NCBI GenBank assembly: GCA_017527155.1
Contig: JAFXQI010000015.1
Span: 1 to 39,120 of the forward strand
Reading direction: 5' to 3'
Source of the DNA: Kiritimatiellia bacterium
GTDB taxonomy: Bacteria; Verrucomicrobiota; Kiritimatiellia; CAIQIC01; Lenti-01
Length of the DNA: 39,120 nucleotides
In this document: piece by piece, positions 38,837-39,120 of the stretch
Layout of the letters: every line of letters begins with the position of its first letter
How positions within the stretch are numbered: position 1 is the stretch's first letter
Program-made: the position numbers and the translations under genes
The notes under the pieces: model-generated
Told to the model about the DNA's origin: nothing
The model's input: only the letters and a program-made list of their open reading frames with translations
The model's database searches: none

Positions 38837-39120
38837 TTACGAGAAGCCGGGGAGGAGGGGTGTCAGGCTTGGAGGCCTTCTTTTTTTGGGGCGGCCCGTG
38901 ATGCAACGGATGGCGGTCATCCGCAACAGCTCCCGCAAGTTGGCGACATAGGAGCGGAACGGGAGGTTGAGGGCCCCACAATTGTCTTTCATGGCCTTGG
39001 CCAGACGGATGGCCGCATCCCCGCACGTCGGCAGGTAATGGGCGAGCGCGGCATAGGCGAGGACACACAGGGCGACGAGGTTTTGCAAGCGCTTGAAGGT
39101 CCGGACTCGCGCCTTTTCCA
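38837..39120 (-). CDS. IS4-type transposase, C-terminal part (cut by window edge)
   Basis: Partial protein of at least 94 aa, open to the right edge. It begins in view with EKARVRTFKRLQNLVALCVLAYAALAHYLP and ends ITGRPKKRRPPSLTPLLPGFS. The RVRTFxRLQNLVALxxLAY segment is like the region just after the catalytic Glu helix of IS4-family transposases, where the E-x-x-R-V-R motif often occurs; this is from memory. The remainder, including the DDE Asp residues, would lie beyond the window. No inverted repeat end can be recognised in 38740-38836. A short TTG start at 39088 would give a false small gene. Confidence 0.62.
   Translation of the reverse strand, partial: EKARVRTFKRLQNLVALCVLAYAALAHYLPTCGDAAIRLAKAMKDNCGALNLPFRSYVANLRELLRMTAIRCITGRPKKRRPPSLTPLLPGFS

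Noticed and set aside
38731-38901. Small plus-strand frame behind leader copy E (56 codons)
   Set aside because: The start fits the leader pattern, but the translation is low-complexity and overlaps the transposase end on the other strand. It is kept as part of the leader finding, not as a gene.
38799-39068. Second minus-strand frame over the transposase end
   Set aside because: Shifted shadow of the frame with RLQNLVALCVLAY, which is the recognisable one.

Overview
The window is high-GC bacterial DNA, roughly 65-70 % G+C in the coding parts, with tightly packed genes separated by intergenic islands full of short palindromes and repeats. No 16S rRNA is present, so the taxon is inferred. The combination of a small microcompartment gene set, a GH172 lipoprotein, an archaeal-type phosphoglycerate mutase, a shortened sigma-54 and the heavy load of dispersed palindromes suggests the PVC superphylum, perhaps Kiritimatiellota or a relative. 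Confidence in the phylum is low to moderate.

Layout. (1) 156-719: an unknown protein, then about 700 bp of repeats. (2) 1446-6941: a six-gene operon chained by ATGA/GTGA overlaps, with an ABC ATPase, an ABC-2 type permease and four exported or membrane proteins of unknown function. (3) 6942-7536: hairpin repeats, a possible 45-aa membrane protein on the minus strand, and a clear promoter. (4) 7537-10822: an orphan ParA, an exported phospholipase D-like protein and an ArnB-like aminotransferase. (5) 10839-11480: a 122-bp tandem array, then tRNA-Leu(UAG) and a GH172 lipoprotein. (6) 14110-21833, minus strand: zinc-ribbon membrane protein, rpoN, FAD-linked oxidase, map, acnA and an alpha/beta hydrolase. 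(7) 22080-23063: an orphan gene behind a conserved leader that recurs elsewhere in the window. (8) 23166-29200, minus: ABC-F ATPase, XerC/D recombinase, serine hydrolase and phosphoglycerate mutase. (9) 29513-32748, plus: a microcompartment locus (aldehyde dehydrogenase with encapsulation peptide, tandem-BMC shell protein, two BMC-P pentamer proteins) ending in a small lipoprotein or membrane protein. (10) 33109-38502, minus: a tandem universal stress protein, three Opp/Dpp-type ATPases and a histidine kinase. (11) Right edge: the 3' end of a probable IS4-type transposase.

Most single genes are familiar. The unusual material lies between and across them. A ~55-bp leader, CGCGATATCAAGGAAAA followed 54-56 bp later by ATG, occurs four times on the plus strand. 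Its core also occurs inverted inside the orphan gene at 22080. There is a 260-bp element with ~55-bp terminal inverted repeats in two opposite copies, two clusters of 19-bp TTTTCCAATnnTTGGAAAA palindromes that abut such element ends, and a hairpin-rich 122-bp tandem array. Several exported proteins appear to take part of their N-termini from simple repeats.

The reading was done by eye. Homology calls rest on remembered family motifs, not database searches.
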